A DNA stretch of 64,000 nt from assembly GCA_961205875.1 (NCBI GenBank), contig OY540815.1, positions 23,497,638-23,561,637 on the forward strand, written 5' to 3'. The DNA comes from Sialis fuliginosa (Eukaryota; Arthropoda; Insecta; Megaloptera; Sialidae). Below the pieces are notes generated by a model, which had not been told where the DNA came from, did no database searches, and saw only the letters and a list, made by a program, of their open reading frames with translations. This document shows, one piece after another, positions 1 through 11,071 of this stretch. Positions within the stretch are counted from its first letter, which is position 1. Each line of letters starts with the position of its first letter. A program made the position numbers and the translations under genes.

Positions 1-600
1 GATCCATTTTAATTTCCCAAAGCTAAAATATTTTTAAAATAAAACAAGATAGGAAAAATGTTTTTTGGGGGGTTAAAGGGGAAAGTCAGATGCGCTATCA
101 AAATTATTTTCGGTGCAAGTAAAAAGAACTATATTTTTCCAAGACATTTAACAAAATAATTAAACATTTTGAACTTTTACTAATTTTTTATACTCGAAAA
201 AAAAGTGCAAAGAATTAGTATTGTTTATTTTGATTTTTTCTATCTTTGTTTTTGTTTTTGTGATTTTAACTTGGGGCAATTTAAATGAAAAATGGATATA
301 TTTTAGGATTACTTATTATAGGATATTTTCTATTAATTTATATAATGCAGCTATTTTGTTAAACACTGACAGGGATTACAGATAAATTAGATAATTAGGT
401 CAGAATTATTTGTATCGCTTGAATTGCCAGCAAAATGATTTAATTATATTTTTAAATCAATCAATTATAATAGAAATTGCTTGTTAGACTTAACTTATTA
501 GAATTTCCTTTGATGAAAATATACAATGTAATTAATACATCAAATAATTAACTGAGATTATTTAATAAAATGAATAGAAATAATAGAATTTCGAAAGTGC
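1..600. other. AT-rich non-coding, nothing recognised
   Basis: A/T-rich sequence with many short A and T runs. I see no exon, no open frame with domain character and no clear repeat copy. It is probably intron or intergenic DNA. Confidence 0.5.
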
Positions 601-770
601 AGAAAAAAAACATCTGGCAAGTAAATGAACAGTGCTTCCTCGTGCTAAATTCACCAAAGGTAGTTAATTATTCAACAATTTAAATAAAAGCCGGTAGTGT
701 TCAGAAAAAATTGCCTGGAATTGATTAAACGATCACAAAGCTTCTCGTATCTTCGATATTGCGAGGAAGC
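601..770 (+). repeat. Family B element, short copy
   Basis: Internally deleted copy of a dispersed family. It opens with 'CATCTGGCAAGTAAATG' and 'GCTTCCTCGTGCTAAATTC', and closes with 'CTTCTCGTATCTTCGATAT' and 'GCGAGGAAGC'. The two GCTTCCTCG / CGAGGAAGC ends are inverted. Longer copies at 58866 and 62749 keep about 500 bp of middle sequence that is missing here. No coding capacity is seen, so it is presumably a non-autonomous element. Confidence 0.7.
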
Positions 771-1488
771 AAAATTTATTTGAAGAATTGAATAGCAAAA
801 AATTAAAAAGTAAAGAATCGATTTCCTATTTTAATCTTTTTAAAATCAGGTGTTTAGATTTGATATTCTTGATAATTACAAAAACCCTTAAAACAATAGC
901 TTATATAATTAGAAAATACTTGAGCGCGATTTTTACCCATCATCTTAAACAATTTTCGTAAAAACAAAGACATTTCTTGGAAAAATTACCCCCCCAAGAT
1001 TTTCTTTTGATAAATTCTTGCTGCGTCTACAGGTGTAGGATATTAAAACGTCCGCAGAGAGATTAACGTGCTACGCAACAAAGATAGTACCATACAATTA
1101 ACGTTAGTTTCAGTATATGCCTCTCTCTCTGACAGAGCTGAAAGGTACAGTTTCAGCAGGTGTGCTTAATATAACAATTTAAGTGATGCTGAAATATCTT
1201 TTCTTTTAAATAAAAGTCATTTACTGGGTTCTTTTGGACAGAATAAAACTTTCAAGAGATATTACTGGCGGATTTTTCTTTACAACAGTTGTAAGAAATT
1301 CATGAGAAATATATAAAAAAGTTTTACTTTAAATTTTTTACAAAGTTCTGTCATTTTGATATATGATAGATTGTTTTCAATGAAACTAGCTCCAGGAGAG
1401 AGATATTTTACAATGTGTTTTATTGTTTTGATATCGTATTAGTGTCTACACCTTTCGCGTATTCGTCGAATGGAATTCCGCATACAAT
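771..1488. other. Non-coding, nothing recognised
   Basis: AT-rich sequence with a short CT run near 1122 and a short C run near 990. No exon, RNA gene or element with definable ends is seen. Confidence 0.4.
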
Positions 1489-1584
1489 ATGGAAATGTTG
1501 TTCTGGGCTTCTCTTCTTGTTCTTCTTTTCGCTGGAAATTGTTTTAACATTGTCTATATTGCTGTTATTATTTCTGAAGAATGA
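1489..1584 (+). other. Candidate signal-peptide mini-ORF (possible 5' exon)
   Basis: A 31-codon frame begins MEMLFWASLLVLLFAGNC and then stops at TGA (1582-1584). Methionines, a run of about 13 hydrophobic residues and a small-residue A-G-N-C stretch look like a secretory signal peptide. It lies upstream of, and on the same strand as, the Ig-domain exons, so a first exon is conceivable. Against it, there is no good GTAAGT donor inside the frame, a longer frame in another phase overlaps it, and hydrophobic peptides arise easily in T-rich DNA. Low confidence. Confidence 0.2.
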
Positions 1585-1911
1585 TGTACCGGGTGCTCCG
1601 TTTTAATTTCCACCCTCGAAAACTAAGCAAAATGGTAAAATATGTTTTGAATCAAAGGGGGCATTTATTATTGCTATGGGGTAACATTTTATGTAATCTC
1701 TTTAATGTCTAGAAAAAATGCTCCTTACTGTCAGTTCCTTATAAAAAAAAATCGCTAATATGACTCTTGAGTTAAATTATAACTTTGTTTACTTCTTCTT
1801 TATTTTTATTGCTTTCTAGTACTTAAATAAACTGCCCTGGTCGACACAAGACTTTTTTATACATCATGATACAGAAGAAATTACATAAGTTAATACTTTC
1901 TTATATTGCAT

Positions 1912-3119
1912 TGCTTAAGTTTAAAATTTCATGTCTGTAAGTCTCACCGTTTTGACTGTAGAGCGTTCACACAGACAGAATGGTAGTACGTGATTCAGAG
2001 ACCCTCAATACGTATAATTCCGTTAAAATTTCGAGTTTGAATTTTTTCATTATATACTTTTTATTATACAGTACATTTGCTTAAGTTTAAAATTTCATGT
2101 CTGTAAGTCCCACCGTTTTGGCTGTAGAGCGTTCACAGACACACACACAGAGACATAATGGTAGTACGTGATTCAGAGACCCTCAATACGTATAATTCCG
2201 TTAAAATTTCGAGTTTGAATTTTTTCATTATATACTTTATTATACAGTACATTTGCTTAAGTTTAAAATTTCATGTCTGTAAGTCCCACCATTTTGGCTG
2301 TAGAGCGTTCACAGACACACACACAGACATAATGGTAGTACGTGATTCAGAGACCCTCAATACGTGTAATTCCGTTAAAATTGCGAGTTTGAATTTTTTC
2401 ATTATATACTTTTTATTATACAGTACATTTGCTTAAGTTTAAAATTTCATGTCTGTAAGTCCCACCATTTTGGCTGTAGAGCGTTCACAGACACACACAC
2501 ACAGACATAATGGTAGTACGTGATTCAGAGACCCTCAATACGTATAATTCCGTTAAAATTTCGAGTTTGAATTTTTTCATTATATACATTATTATACAGT
2601 ACATTTGCTTAAGTTTAAAATTTCATGTCTGTAAGTCCCACCATTTTGGCTGTAGAGCGTTCACAGACACACACACAGACATAATGGTAGTACGTGATTC
2701 AGAGACCCTCAATACGTGTAATTCCGTTAAAATTTCGAGTTTGAATTTTTTCATTACATACTTTTTATTATACAGTACATTTGCTTAAGTTTAAAATTTC
2801 ATGTCTGTAAGTCCCACCATTTTGGCTGTAGAGCGTTCACAAACACACACACACAGACATAATGGTAGTACGTGATTCAGAGACCCTCAATACGTGTAAT
2901 TCCGTTAAAATTTCGAGTTTGAATTTTTTCATTATATACTTTATTATACAGTACATTTGCTTAAGTTTAAAATTTCATGTCTGTAAGTCCCACCGTTTTG
3001 GCTGTAGAACGTTCACAGACATAATGGTAGTACGTGATTCAGAGACCCTCAATACGTATAATTCCGTTAAAATTTCGAGTTTGAATTTTTGCATTATATA
3101 CTTTATTATACAGTACATT
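1912..3119. repeat. Tandem array, 7 copies of a ~176-bp unit
   Basis: Units start at about 1912, 2078, 2254, 2430, 2606, 2782 and 2958. The five central units are 176 bp by these starts; the first and last are about 10-14 bp shorter. Each unit runs from 'TGCTTAAGTTTAAAATTTC' through a (CA)n microsatellite and 'ATAATGGTAGTACGTGATTC' to 'TATTATACAGTACATT'. Copies differ mainly in the length of the CA run and at a few positions. Three overlapping frames of 92-118 codons in the array are by-products of the repeat, not genes. Confidence 0.93.
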
Positions 3120-5410
3120 TCACGTATGTATAAAAAAGTAAAAAAATCAATTTTTGAAAATTATCAAATAAAAAATATAAAAATTTCCCTCTTAACTTTT
3201 CTAAACAAAAATCAGTAAATACTTTATACAATTATTTCATTATCCTTCGATCCAAATTGCTCTTTTTAGAGCAACCCAAACAAAAAATAATAATTCGTAC
3301 TGCAATACTGTAAAAGAAAAAATATATATAACAATAACACTCACACCTTGAAAATTAATTTCATTTGGTAAAACTGTCCCTAAGGATTGCAGCAAACACC
3401 AGACTCTATTCACTGATGAAAACGAAAACCATTAAAGTGAATAAAGCAACTAAGAAAACAAAATGTTGAATGCCCGTCGAAAGAAAATATAGCAGCCACA
3501 ATCATCTGTAAACGTCTCTTGGGATACAAGGGGACTAACAAACGAGCGGGAGGGGGGGGGGGGGGGGGGTAAACAGTGCTGGATCTACGTGCGTCAAGTA
3601 AATTGGGATTATTGTAGGATTTTATTAAAAATATTAAGGTAGAATTAAAATTCTCGGGGTGTAAAAAAACACATAAATTATAAGATGCTTATGAATTATA
3701 ATAGAAATTACGAAGGGGGGGGGGGTAGGTTAGAATAGCTGAACCGATATGAATTTTCGATATTTTTCTATGAAAATTTGGTTTTTAAATCCATACTATC
3801 GCTCCCCAGCCCCTATGGTAAAAAAAAGACAATAAATTAATGTAAATATACCTCCAAAAATTCTTCCTTATCAACAAATAGCCATTTTAAGTATCGCTTT
3901 TTAGTTAGGTATGTTATGCAGGAGTCTAAGAGGACACGTATTAGGTGATAAATGCACATGAACTTTTTTTCTTACCTTTAATTGTAAACAGGAATATAAA
4001 TCTATTTTGTGTAATTTGAAGCATCCGTATTAAGTTAAATTCTTTTGCATCGTTATTTTTCGTAAACGGTTTTTTGTGTCATACATGTCTAACTCAGGAA
4101 AAAAATTAAAAAACAAAAAATACTAGATATAAATAGATGGGCCCACTGGCCCCATACATCCCTGGTCTAAATTATAATTGGTTAATATTGGAAATCGATA
4201 ACACTTATTAATACTAAACCCTGTATCAAATTTCATAACTTCAACATAATGGATTCTCAATATATTAAATAAAAATTAATTTTGATTAAAATCTTTAAAG
4301 GGTTGTATCCCCCTCATAAAATGTTTTTTTCTTAAAATATTTTTCTTTATTTACTGTTCAAGTTTGGAACGACAGTGCTGAATATGTATATTGTATATAG
4401 TTTCTAAAAAAAGAGGGGGGGATAAATAGAATAAAAAACTCGTGGGCCCCTACTGTATTTAGTTAACGTTCCTATCTATTTATTAAAACTGAATAGTCAA
4501 ATAATATATAGCATCTAAATATTTAACATACTTGAAGTAATATATACATATTTGATATACACATAATAGAACAATCAATTCTCGACTGTCATGATATCAA
4601 ATAACTCCATTACTCTGTTTGTACGATTAAACCACTTGAACGGTCTTCAATGTCTTACCATCCTAATGCAGTGGCCCTCAAACGCTGGTTCACGAGTAGT
4701 TTTTACGTCGGTATATTTTTTTAAATAATACTAAATCAATCAATCAAAATATTAATCCAGACTGGCTAGGCTAAAAAGTATCTAAAATAGGAATTTTTGC
4801 GTACAGTTTTAATACTTACAGGATATGTTACAAAAGTGGTGTCCGCATTAAAATCGGTTCAGTAGTTTTCGAGATAAGCGATAAAAGATACAAAAATAAG
4901 CTTCTTTTTATATAGGTACCCGAGTCGAAAAATAAAACCTAGTTATATTTTTTAAATCCTAAATTCCTTTGTTGTTCGTTTAACTGCTTAAAAATGGAAC
5001 GTGTTTTAATCTTATACATGTAATAAGAGAATCGATAGATGTTAAACGTGCTTTTGAAACTTGTCTATAACGCACAAACTCTATTTATGACTATATATAT
5101 ATATACTTTTAAAAGTATAAAATAAAATATTGTAAAAGCCAATCTGAAAATTTTTATAAACAATAATTAATCATTTACACTTTTTATTTAATGGCGAAGT
5201 GATTAAATTATATTTGAATATATAAAGCACAAAAAATTATAAAAATATTTATATAATATATTATTATCAGTAACACGTTTCTGGATTAAAATATATTATG
5301 AAGGTAAATTCATTGATTTATTTATGAACTTATAACTTTATAAATAAGAAAACATATATTACCGATAATAATACATTTTACCTATAAAAAAAAAACATTT
5401 AAATGAGAGG
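3120..5410. other. Non-coding, AT-rich, G-run microsatellites
   Basis: No exon is recognised. The stretch holds an 18-G run at 3552-3569, a second G run near 3716, and a hAT-like terminus 'CAGTGGCCCTCAAACGCTGG' near 4670 with no partner end found. A 'TTAAAATCGGTTCAGTAG' repeat tail lies near 4850. The remainder is AT-rich, with TA runs near 5092. Confidence 0.5.
3552..3569. repeat. Poly(G) run, 18 nt
   Basis: Uninterrupted guanine homopolymer preceded by 'GAGCGGGA'. It is one of several long G/C runs in this otherwise AT-rich window. Length in the assembly may be inexact. Confidence 0.9.
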
Positions 5411-5411
5411 T

Positions 5412-5551
5412 AGGTAATTAAATTGATTTAATAAAGAGGTACTTGTTTTCTTAGTAACAAGAGTTCACGAGAATTACAAAAAAGAAGCTCATTAATTCCA
5501 AAAAACAGTATATCTCGTTCTTAAAGCAGTTAATATTGGTGCCAGTACTTT
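5412..5551 (+). mobile_element. Family A MITE, right-end fragment
   Basis: Matches the right third of family A: 'GGTAATTAAATTGATTTAAT', 'GAGTTCACGAGAATTAC', and a terminal 'TTGGTGCCAGTACTTTA'. The left end and middle are absent. Confidence 0.7.
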
Positions 5552-5635
5552 ATATTTATAATAAAATAAAATATTGCAAAAACAAATCTGATTTTTTTCA
5601 TTACATATATCCAATATATTATGGTAGACAGGAGA

Positions 5636-5887
5636 TGCGCATGCGTATTTAACCATAGAAATATTATAATATAGAGTAACTTGCTAAAAACGCAAACATT
5701 CGGTAGAAAAGAATGGATGGCGACCTAATCCATCTATTAAACACATTTTTTGAGTACACTTTACATAATTTTGTCTTCCCCTCATTTGGGAACAAATTGG
5801 TTTCTTTTTTCTACATATTAAAACATCGTTTCTACATATATGAAATGTTATAATTTCTATGAACTGAAACGTTGAGAGCGCTTGCGC
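5636..5887. promoter_or_regulatory. Two NRF-1-like palindromes, possible promoter region
   Basis: 'TGCGCATGCGT' at 5636-5646 and 'GCGCTTGCGC' at 5878-5887 resemble the GCGCATGCGC site bound by NRF-1 (ewg in flies), common at insect housekeeping promoters. An inverted CCAAT-like 'GATTGGTTACC' follows near 5908. They lie upstream of the BEN-domain relic. A promoter for that gene is an inference only; no start site can be read. Confidence 0.25.
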
Positions 5888-6435
5888 AAATTAAAGCTAG
5901 CTTTGTGATTGGTTACCATTTTGTTCTTTGTTCATTGTAAGTGGAGTGCTGTCAAACCTTGTGTACACATTTACTTCTATCATGGTTTTATCATCTGTCG
6001 TATTTTTACAACGAAATTATGGAAATTATTATAATACAGTAGTTCATAAACACAAAGTTCAATACAGTAATCTGTTTTATCTTCACGTAAGTACATATTT
6101 TATTAATTACATGTCTTTGCTTCTTTAAAACAACATTAAGTAGGTAGTGAAATTTATATGTTCACTATAATTTTGCAATGAAGTAAATACCTATCAGGTG
6201 TTGCTACATACTTTTACATATTATATTATTTTGATGTATAAAAATATTAGAAAAATTTGGTGTAATTTTTATTGTCAAATTTAAATACGAACTTTGTAAT
6301 TGTTTGTTTTTTACTGCACGAACAATGTATAATTTGATTATTTATTCAAAAAAATTTTGCAATAAAATACCTAGCTAAAAGAATGAAAAATCATAATAAC
6401 CATTTATTTTAATTAAGAATTTATTCTGTCTACAG

Positions 6436-6515
6436 ACGGAACTTCAAAGAGTATTTCACGTTCACCTTCCTATGGAATTAAAGTATGTCTGTCTATCCAT
6501 ATCGTCCCCTACAAG
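6436..6515 (+). pseudogene. Candidate exon upstream of BEN-domain relic
   Basis: Flanked by an acceptor 'TTCTGTCTACAG' and a donor 'ACAAG|GTAAAG'. Two of its three frames are open; one reads GTSKSISRSPSYGIKV, serine-rich. Neither frame joins in phase with the next candidate exon at 7518, so it may be chance, decay or a missing exon. A further donor-like 'CTTCAC|GTAAGT' lies at 6086/6087. Confidence 0.2.
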
Positions 6516-7242
6516 GTAAAGTATCATAAGCAACATTTTTTGTAAAATTGAGTTATGATGGTTACGATAATCTGCTTGATATTACCGATCGATTCTGTAA
6601 CTTTGACTATCGTATAATCGTATCCACCATTGTTTTTTAACCGCCCTACCCATATGAACGTGCGTGATACGGCCGTTATATTATCGCCCGAACGCAACAA
6701 GCCGTATCCCGTACGTTCAGGTACATAAAAAACTATACCCGCAACGCAACTCACAAAACGTTTGTGGTACGTCAAATTGTTCCTACGTACATGTAATCAA
6801 GTATTGTTATTGAGAAATCTAATGAAAAACAACCTGATGACTTAACAATTTTTTGAATAATAACCCAAAGGTAGGGCGGTTAAGTATCATAGCCGCCAGA
6901 TAAAGAATCGTAACCACTGATATCTGCTTTATAAATTATTGTAACTGACTATGATGATGTATCGTAATGGCACTTAAGATATTTTCAAATATCGCACCTG
7001 TTAATTGTGAATTATATTATTGCATATTAATTTAATAAATCAAATATCAATTGGTAGTCCAATTTTGTACATATATATGAAACATTGAAAAGGTGTTTGC
7101 AGTGCACTGTAAAATATCTTAAACCACCAATTAAAAGTACCTTATGCACCAGTGACCACTAAAATTGGGGGCTATAAAATATCTTAAGCGCTATTTTATT
7201 GATAAATAGTCATTGTTTTTTGATTTCTCTATATAATTGTGA
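6516..7242. other. Unassigned region with inverted AACCGCCCTACC motif
   Basis: Contains 'TTAACCGCCCTACCC' near 6638 and its inverse 'GTAGGGCGGTTAAG' near 6870, so it may be a fold-back element with unclear ends. The middle is more GC-balanced, and an 83-codon minus-strand frame (6524-6775) overlaps it without recognisable domains. 'AAATATCTTAA' recurs near 7110 and 7167. Confidence 0.4.
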
Positions 7243-7250
7243 GTTATAAC

Positions 7251-7395
7251 CAGTGGTGAGCTATGAAATTTTTAACAAAGAGTTTGCTCATGGCTAAATA
7301 TAAAAATCTTAATGTTAATATATGTTATTTTATGGTTTATTTATAAAAATAATGCATATACATATTAACAAAGGGTTTTCTACAGCTCATCACTA
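7251..7395. mobile_element. hAT-type MITE, 145 bp, exact 8-bp TSD
   Basis: Ends CAGTGGTGAGCT and AGCTCATCACTA form imperfect terminal inverted repeats. The element is flanked on both sides by GTTATAAC (7243-7250 and 7396-7403), an exact 8-bp target duplication. An 8-bp duplication with a CAGTG-type terminus is the hAT superfamily signature. The interior is AT-rich and non-coding. Confidence 0.88.
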
Positions 7396-7517
7396 GTTAT
7401 AACCTCGTATGACAGTATAATATGTTTATTTAGGAATACATTGTTAATTTTTATAGTCAATCGTATTTAAATAATTAATTTAATCATAACTTCTTTTAAT
7501 TATTACTTCTTTTTCAG

Positions 7518-8273
7518 TCACTGAGAATATTTTATTATTCTTTCGTAAAATCCTGCGAACTGTAGAAAAAAGTTTTGAAATCCAAGAAAGAGCCACATTA
7601 TTATCACGACAAGATCACAAGGTATTGTAAAAAGACAATTTTCTTTGGGTTATTTTCAATTCAACGTTATAGTTAAATATTATTAATAATTTTTTAGCTA
7701 CCTGACTGGTACACCATGCCTGCTCGGAAAAAAACAAAAATTAGGGAGAGTTATAATATATATCTTCCCTCAAGTTCAGTATCTAAAAAAGAAGTGAAAC
7801 TTCTAGAGGAACTCAAGATTGGAAGACATTAGTAAAAGGAGCAATATTAGAAATATATGGAAACTAAATTGGAAATTACTTGGCAAAAGGGATCCGTGGC
7901 GAACATCCCGCCATTTTATGGTGACTAAAGCTTTTCATTCAATACATAAATATTAATTATGAATACATCTTTGATTTTTCTTTTCATCCCTTTTGTAATC
8001 GGAGATCGATCAGCCTTAGTGGAATAAATTATAGATTACTTAGTTTGTTTAATTGCATTATAAGAGCAGATTACAAGTGATGCACAGTTAAATAAACAAA
8101 TTTGTATTCGTCATATTGTTTGCAGAATGTTGATAATAATGAAGTAAAACTATTATCTTTTCACAGACTGGGCGAGTGCAACAACAGACGAGAAAATTGA
8201 TGAGAAAAAATTCACAGATGTAATTAATAAACTCACAAGTAACAAACGTCTATCTATAAAAAAATGTATTTGA
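7518..8273 (+). pseudogene. BEN-domain protein gene relic, spliced but broken
   Basis: Three exon-like pieces. Exon 7518-7621 follows 'TTTTTCAG', reads TENILLFFRKILRTVEKSFE and on to RQDHK, and ends AAG|GTATTG. After a 76-bp intron, exon 7698-7920 follows 'TTTTTTAG' in the same phase with LPDWYTMPARKKTKIRESYN, then KKEVKLLEEL. A frameshift near 7825 leads into DWKTLVKGAILEIYGN, a TAA stop, then IGNYLAKGIRGEHPAIL. The piece at 8167-8273 follows 'TTTTCACAG' and gives WASATTDEKIDEKKFTDVIN, ending NKLTSNKRLSIKKCI and a stop. The W-K-x-L-V-K-x-A-I...IYG core and the final I-N-K-L-x-x-N-K-R are what I know from insect BEN domains (DNA-binding, transcription or chromatin). The frameshift, stop and an out-of-phase last junction suggest a non-processed pseudogene; assembly errors in a live gene are the alternative. 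Confidence 0.65.
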
Positions 8274-8639
8274 TTGACTGAATTAATTAAAAATGTTAAT
8301 TTTTATACTTAATTGCTTCTTCACCATATTTATATTTATGTTTAAAATTTTTTATTTGTTTGAAATCTTCTATTAAAAAAATCTAATTACACACGGATAT
8401 TACCAAGTTTAACTAAATGCTCCTTTAACTAACTCGAATTAACAATTGAACCAAGCATAGTAGGTACATTTAATTACAGGGATTTTTAATTTTTTGCATT
8501 GTTTTTAGAACGTACATGTTTCAATTAAAGCCAAATCTACTTTAAAGGAATATTTAGCGCTAAAGGAGCATTAAATTTATTGGTAATACTAATTAATGTA
8601 GTAAATTATTTAAAAAAATAAATTTTTATATTTAATCCC
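8274..8639. other. Non-coding, nothing recognised
   Basis: AT-rich sequence after the BEN-domain relic stop codon. No clear polyadenylation context or repeat ends are seen. Confidence 0.4.
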
Positions 8640-8775
8640 TTAACGCCCAGACCTGAGCTCAGCTCGGGCATACTAAACTGGCAGAAATGACCAAACCCGA
8701 GCTCAGTTCGGGCATGATTAATTTTGCTTGCAAGAAAATTACGTTCATGTACTGAACTCAGGCTTGAAAAATAAT
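8640..8775. mobile_element. piggyBac-like MITE end or palindrome cluster
   Basis: Starts at TTAACGCCC and contains three related palindromic words: 'CCTGAGCTCAGCTCGGGC', 'CCCGAGCTCAGTTCGGGC' and 'TGAACTCAGGC'. TTAA followed by GCCC is compatible with a piggyBac-type terminus (TTAA target), but I cannot define the other end. Confidence 0.35.
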
Positions 8776-9415
8776 TTAAAAATAACAATATTTTTTAGAG
8801 AAAAATTATTATTACCTACTTCTTATTTCATCATCATTAGTTCAATTTTAATTATTTCAATCTTATAATTAAAAAAAATATATGTTTTTAAAATTAAATC
8901 TTGATTTTTACGTATGAAATATATATTTTTTTATAAATAAAGCATTTAGGTTTATTATGTTTTGAAAATACATATATTTTTAACCAGCTTTTTCCTAAAA
9001 AAATTTTTTGTATCAAGTTATAACAAAAATTAAATGTTTTTCAATTATACTTGATAATTTCTTATTATATTTAAAAATTGACCGACTCATACACGAGTGT
9101 AAAATTCTACTAATTGAGATCCACATTTTCACATCCCACATGCCTACATATGAGCATTAAATTAACTGCCCCCCCCCCCCCCCCCATCCACTATTTCTCC
9201 AAAATTTTAAATGATATTGCTGATTTTAGTATTTTTTAATATCTTCATTCTAAGTTTGTAGCTTATATAGTTTATGAGATACTTTGCTTTGACCAAAAAG
9301 GATGGGTGGACGAACAACAAAAAGGGTTTCTTCGGAACCCTAAAAATAATATAATAAATGAATTAAACAAATATTTGGTTTTGTTTTAATTTTATCCACT
9401 AAGAGGTATGGGTGG
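8776..9415. other. Non-coding AT-rich; 17-C run at 9169-9185
   Basis: No exon is seen. A 17-nt cytosine homopolymer occupies 9169-9185. 'GGATGGGTGGACGAACAAC' and 'GGGTTTCTTCGGAACCC' near 9320 look like the tail of a SINE/LINE-type repeat. Confidence 0.4.
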
Positions 9416-9423
9416 CATATAAT

Positions 9424-9846
9424 CAGGCCCAAATTTAGAAATTTGCCGCCCCTAGGCAGTTGCGAAAATTGCCGACCCCCTCCCCCCCCTCGAAACTAAC
9501 AGTTTAAGTCATAGATGTCAAAATATAAAACTCAGGATCTTTTTTTTTGGTTGCGTCAGTTTCAAATTTTATAAATTTTTATAAAGTTACATTAGGAAAC
9601 ATAAAAACTAAAAATTGAAGACCTTTTTTTAGTCATGCTTGAGTTACATGTATAGAGAAATTATTGCTTATGTGTTGAAATACGTCTCGATTTTCGGATG
9701 GCAAACTCATCGATAATGGAATCAAAATCAAATTCAATTCCCACGAATATAACAAGTTTTCAAAGTTTCCACCAAAATTTGCCGCCCTTCAATTCTTGCC
9801 GCCCTAGGCAGTTGCCTACTCTGCTTGCATGGTAAATCCGGGCCTG
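9424..9846. mobile_element. hAT-type MITE, 423 bp, exact 8-bp TSD
   Basis: Begins CAGGCCCAAATTTAG and ends TAAATCCGGGCCTG, inverted with a few mismatches. Subterminal 'GCCGCCCCTAGGCAGTTGC' and 'GCCGCCCTAGGCAGTTGCC' occur near each end. Flanking CATATAAT is duplicated exactly (9416-9423 and 9847-9854). The inner 'CCTTTTTTTAGTCATG' resembles an A-run motif in the hAT MITEs at 18924 and 23698. No transposase is seen. Confidence 0.9.
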
Positions 9847-9960
9847 CATATAATTTAGTTGCTCTTTAAAATATGTAAATGAATGACTTTTATAAATTCT
9901 ATGTAAGATAGTTTATCATCGCAAGTTATGATTTTGCACCAGCTCTGTCGTGAAAGAAGA

Positions 9961-10165
9961 TAATTATTTTAATTAAATAGTTACTTTCAATAATAATAAT
10001 TCTCTATCATATATACTAGCTAATTTTAAAATTTGCATAAAAAAACCTTTTATTTGAGATAGTAATTATTTTTATATTAATTTTTAGAGATTTTTTATGC
10101 AAATTATATAATAAGCTAGTATATATGATAAATAATTATTATTATTCAAATTAATTAAAATAAAT
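9961..10165. repeat. Fold-back repeat with ~80-nt arms
   Basis: Left arm 9961-10043 runs through 'TATCATATATACTAGCT' and 'TTTGCATAAAAAA'. The right arm from about 10092 runs 'TTTTTTATGCAAATT' then 'AGCTAGTATATATGATA'. Outer arms (TTTTAATTAA... and ...TTAATTAAAA) continue the symmetry. Probably a hairpin MITE. Confidence 0.75.
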
Positions 10166-10181
10166 ATTAATAATGGTTACC

Positions 10182-10205
10182 TATATATATATATATATAT
10201 ATATA
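10182..10205. repeat. (TA)n microsatellite
   Basis: About twelve TA dinucleotides, directly after the fold-back repeat. Confidence 0.9.
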
Positions 10206-10910
10206 GGGCTTCTAAGGTAAGACAAGGTTCTATAAATTTTTATGCGACTTTAGGATTTACGGGTTTGTAACAGATTTCTAGAACTCATTTTCGCCTTAAA
10301 CATCGAATAAGCGGACAAAACTGCTATGCTTAGGTCTGAAATGAGTTTTGTTTAACATGCAATCTCCATTGCTACAAAAACTATTTACACCTAGAAATCT
10401 TAGTTTAAAGCACTTAAGTTCAATCAAGGTTTTATATTTCGACTCGGGTAGAGTTAATTAATTGTATAAACAATCAATTTTTATAAAATTGTGTAGTGTG
10501 TAATATACATTAAATAACTCAAAAACTACTGAACCGATTTTAATGCGGTTTTCACCATTGTTATATCGAGGTTGCACTGTATGATATAGTATTATTAATA
10601 TATATTATTTAGCACCAGGAAACACTTGGCAGATGTTTTTTTAAACAGTGCAAGAGAATATGGGAGTGCTATTAAGTCATTTCATTCTATTAATTTTAAT
10701 TTAGAACCACTGGTGTAGACAGTACTGACATGAGAATATGTATCACATATCAAATACATCACATTTCATTATAATGATATCAAATATGATGATGAGAAGT
10801 CAGATAATTAAATCATTGCTGTTACAGTGCAAGACTTGCGTATCTGATATGTACAATATCTGATTTCAGGTATATGAATGAATGGAAATGCTTTTGAATT
10901 CTGTAGAAAT

Positions 10911-11071
10911 AAGGTACTGGCACCAGTCTTGGATATGACCCCAGTAATGGCTATTTTTTAATTAAATGTACTGAATTAGAAATATTTGTTGATATTTGAT
11001 TACTACCATTTCTGAATATTAATCTATATACATTTAACTGTCTTACAGCGTAATTTGATGACAATCGGCCA
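10911..11071 (+). mobile_element. Family A MITE, left part, truncated
   Basis: Opens AAGGTACTGGCACCAGTC and follows the family through 'CCCCAGTAATGGC', 'TTGATTACTACCATTTCTG' and 'ATGACAATCGGCCAA'. It then breaks into the flank of the hairpin at 11072. The remaining two thirds are missing and do not resume after the hairpin. Confidence 0.85.

Noticed and set aside
1912..3119. CRISPR-like regular spacing
   Set aside because: Units are full tandem repeats without unique spacers, in a eukaryotic context.
2158..3218. Three frames of 92-118 codons starting MVVRDSETLNTYNSVK
   Set aside because: They are the same tandem-repeat unit read through; the 176-bp period is not a multiple of three and the peptides have no domain.
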